The notes beneath the pieces are model-generated. The model did no database searches. It was not told the origin of the DNA and saw only the letters and a program-made list of their open reading frames with translations. Below are positions 4,837-6,240 of a stretch of DNA of 6,240 nt, piece after piece; position 1 is the first letter of the stretch, and every line of letters begins with the position of its first letter. The stretch is taken from assembly GCA_002320935.1 (NCBI GenBank), contig DCLG01000090.1:7290-13529 (forward strand). Direction: 5' to 3'. Source of the DNA: Pedobacter sp. UBA1654 (GTDB lineage Bacteria > Bacteroidota > Bacteroidia > Sphingobacteriales > Sphingobacteriaceae). A program made the translations under genes and the position numbers.

Positions 4837-6240
4837 ATGAAGATGACAAAAAAAGCAATAACCTTAAGTCTAGGTTTAGCAGTAATGGGTTCTGCCTCTT
4901 TTGCTCAAAGCCTGGAAGATGCTAAAAAAGCTGTAGATGCTGAACAGTATCAAAAAGCGACTTCTATGCTTAAAGGACTTGTGAAATCTCAAGCCAGCAA
5001 AGGAGAGAATTATTATAATTTAGGTGAAGTTTACTTGAAAACAGACTACATCGACTCGGCAAGAGCGGTGTTCACACAAGGTGTGACTGCAGATCCTAAA
5101 AATCCTTTGAATTACATTGGACTAGGTGAGGCAGATCTATTGTCGAACAATGCTGCTTCCGCAAAAACCAATTTTGACAAGGCGGTAGATGTTGCCAAAA
5201 GCAAAGATTACATTCCTCAACTATATATTGGTAAAGCATACATCGAAGTTGACAAGCCAGACTTTAACGCCGCATTACCATTTTTGCAGAAAGCAGATGA
5301 GCTTGATAAAAATGACAAGGATGCTGAAACGTTTTTAGCACTTGGTGATTTCTACGCTTATCAGCGCAAAAACTCTGAAGCACTTCAGAACTACATGAGA
5401 GCTTTAAATATTAACCCTAATATATTAAGGGCTAAAGTTCAGATTGGAAAAATGTACAAAGAGTCACGTGCATTCCCTGAGGCTGAAACTGCTTTGAAAG
5501 AAGTGATTGCACAGGATCCTAACTATGGCCCTGCTTACAGAGAGCTTTCTGAATTATACAACCAGTGGTCTTTTGGTGATCCAAACGGTCAGGCAAAGTC
5601 CGCTGCAGCTATCGAGAACTATCAAAAATATCTTGATTTAACTGATAAATCTTTTGATTCACGTATCAGATACGCACAGATATTATTCTATGCGAAGGAT
5701 TTCCAAAAGTTAGAGGCAGAAACTAGTGAATTAGCTGCGATGGCTCAGAATAGCCCTAAAGCGCTTTTAATTTCACGCCTGAGAGGATACTCTGCTTATG
5801 AGAATAAAAACTATCCTCAGGCTTTGGAATACATGACCGACTTCTTTGCTAAAGTTAAAGATAGCAGTCGTATTGTTGCTGACGATTATTTGTACCTAGG
5901 ACAAGCACAATTACAGCAAAAGCAAGATGCTGAAGGTGTTCAAAACATCATGAAAGCGGTAGAGTTAGATTCAACGAAAGTTGAAGCATTAGCGGACGTT
6001 GCTAAATCATTCTACGATCAGAAAAACTGGCCAAAAGCAATTGAGCTATATACTTTAGTAAACAAGTTAAACCCGAATGGTAAAGGTTCATTATACAACA
6101 ACTTCTATCAAGGTATTGCATTGTATTTCGAATATGCTGCTGGTCTGACTGCGAAAACAAATCCATCTAAAGAACTTTTGGTACGTGCTGACTCATCATT
6201 CAAACACGTTAGTAAAGTTTCGCCGCAAACTACTGAGGCA
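4837..6240 (+). CDS. Secreted tetratricopeptide-repeat protein, 3' end outside window
   Basis: The frame is open from ATG 4837 to the last base, giving 468 codons with no stop, so the C-terminus is missing. The N-terminus is a Sec signal peptide: MKMTKK, a hydrophobic core, and ASFA-QS with cleavage likely after residue 23. A second ATG at 4843 is an equally plausible start and would not change localisation. The mature protein is almost all helical TPR-like repeats: about 24-54, 57-89 (YNLGEVYLKTDYIDSARAVF), 90-124, 127-161, 162-197 (FLALGDFYAYQRKNSEALQNY), 198-230, 231-270, and later units near 349-412 (DYLYLGQAQLQQKQDAEG; KNWPKAIELY). No enzymatic motif is seen. TPR arrays serve as protein-binding scaffolds, so a periplasmic or envelope scaffold for neighbouring components is plausible. 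The gene starts 16 nt after the lipoprotein gene, without SD or terminator between, and is probably the same transcript. Confidence 0.88.
   Translation, partial: MKMTKKAITLSLGLAVMGSASFAQSLEDAKKAVDAEQYQKATSMLKGLVKSQASKGENYYNLGEVYLKTDYIDSARAVFTQGVTADPKNPLNYIGLGEADLLSNNAASAKTNFDKAVDVAKSKDYIPQLYIGKAYIEVDKPDFNAALPFLQKADELDKNDKDAETFLALGDFYAYQRKNSEALQNYMRALNINPNILRAKVQIGKMYKESRAFPEAETALKEVIAQDPNYGPAYRELSELYNQWSFGDPNGQAKSAAAIENYQKYLDLTDKSFDSRIRYAQILFYAKDFQKLEAETSELAAMAQNSPKALLISRLRGYSAYENKNYPQALEYMTDFFAKVKDSSRIVADDYLYLGQAQLQQKQDAEGVQNIMKAVELDSTKVEALADVAKSFYDQKNWPKAIELYTLVNKLNPNGKGSLYNNFYQGIALYFEYAAGLTAKTNPSKELLVRADSSFKHVSKVSPQTTEA

Overview
The window looks like chromosomal DNA from a Bacteroidota member, most likely the Sphingobacteriia/Pedobacter side, although genus is a guess. 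The pointers are an AT-rich background, seven genes none of which has a Shine-Dalgarno sequence, A-rich leaders before start codons, matches to the Bacteroidota -7 promoter element (TAnnTTTG), a TonB whose cytoplasmic N-terminus carries the YGAY motif typical of this phylum, and a tandem pair of exbD genes. All genes are on the + strand. I see no mobile element, CRISPR array, RNA gene or sign of recent transfer.

Layout. Positions 1-474 hold the 3' end of pckA (ATP-type phosphoenolpyruvate carboxykinase), closed by a good intrinsic terminator at 530-561. A 269-bp AT-rich gap follows, with candidate promoter elements at 605-647 and an A-rich leader carrying three ACTAAAA heptamers. Positions 744 to the window end form one compact seven-gene array: exbB, exbD1, exbD2, tonB, a 73-aa two-helix membrane protein, a PstS-like lipoprotein, and a secreted TPR protein that runs off the right edge. 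Gaps are 84, 9, 27, 10, 2 and 16 nt, with no internal terminator, so a single operon is likely.

How the genes work together. ExbB and two ExbD paralogues would form the proton-driven inner-membrane motor. TonB would carry its energy across the periplasm to TonB-dependent outer-membrane receptors (SusC-like or siderophore receptors in this phylum). The last three genes are the unexplained part: a small membrane hairpin protein, a periplasm-facing lipoprotein with a phosphate-binding-protein fold but no transporter genes beside it and eroded ligand motifs, and a periplasmic TPR scaffold. Their tight coupling to the motor suggests they are accessory parts of a Bacteroidota-specific TonB complex and not phosphate-uptake genes. 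This is the best candidate in the window for an under-described system, but the functional link is inference from gene order.
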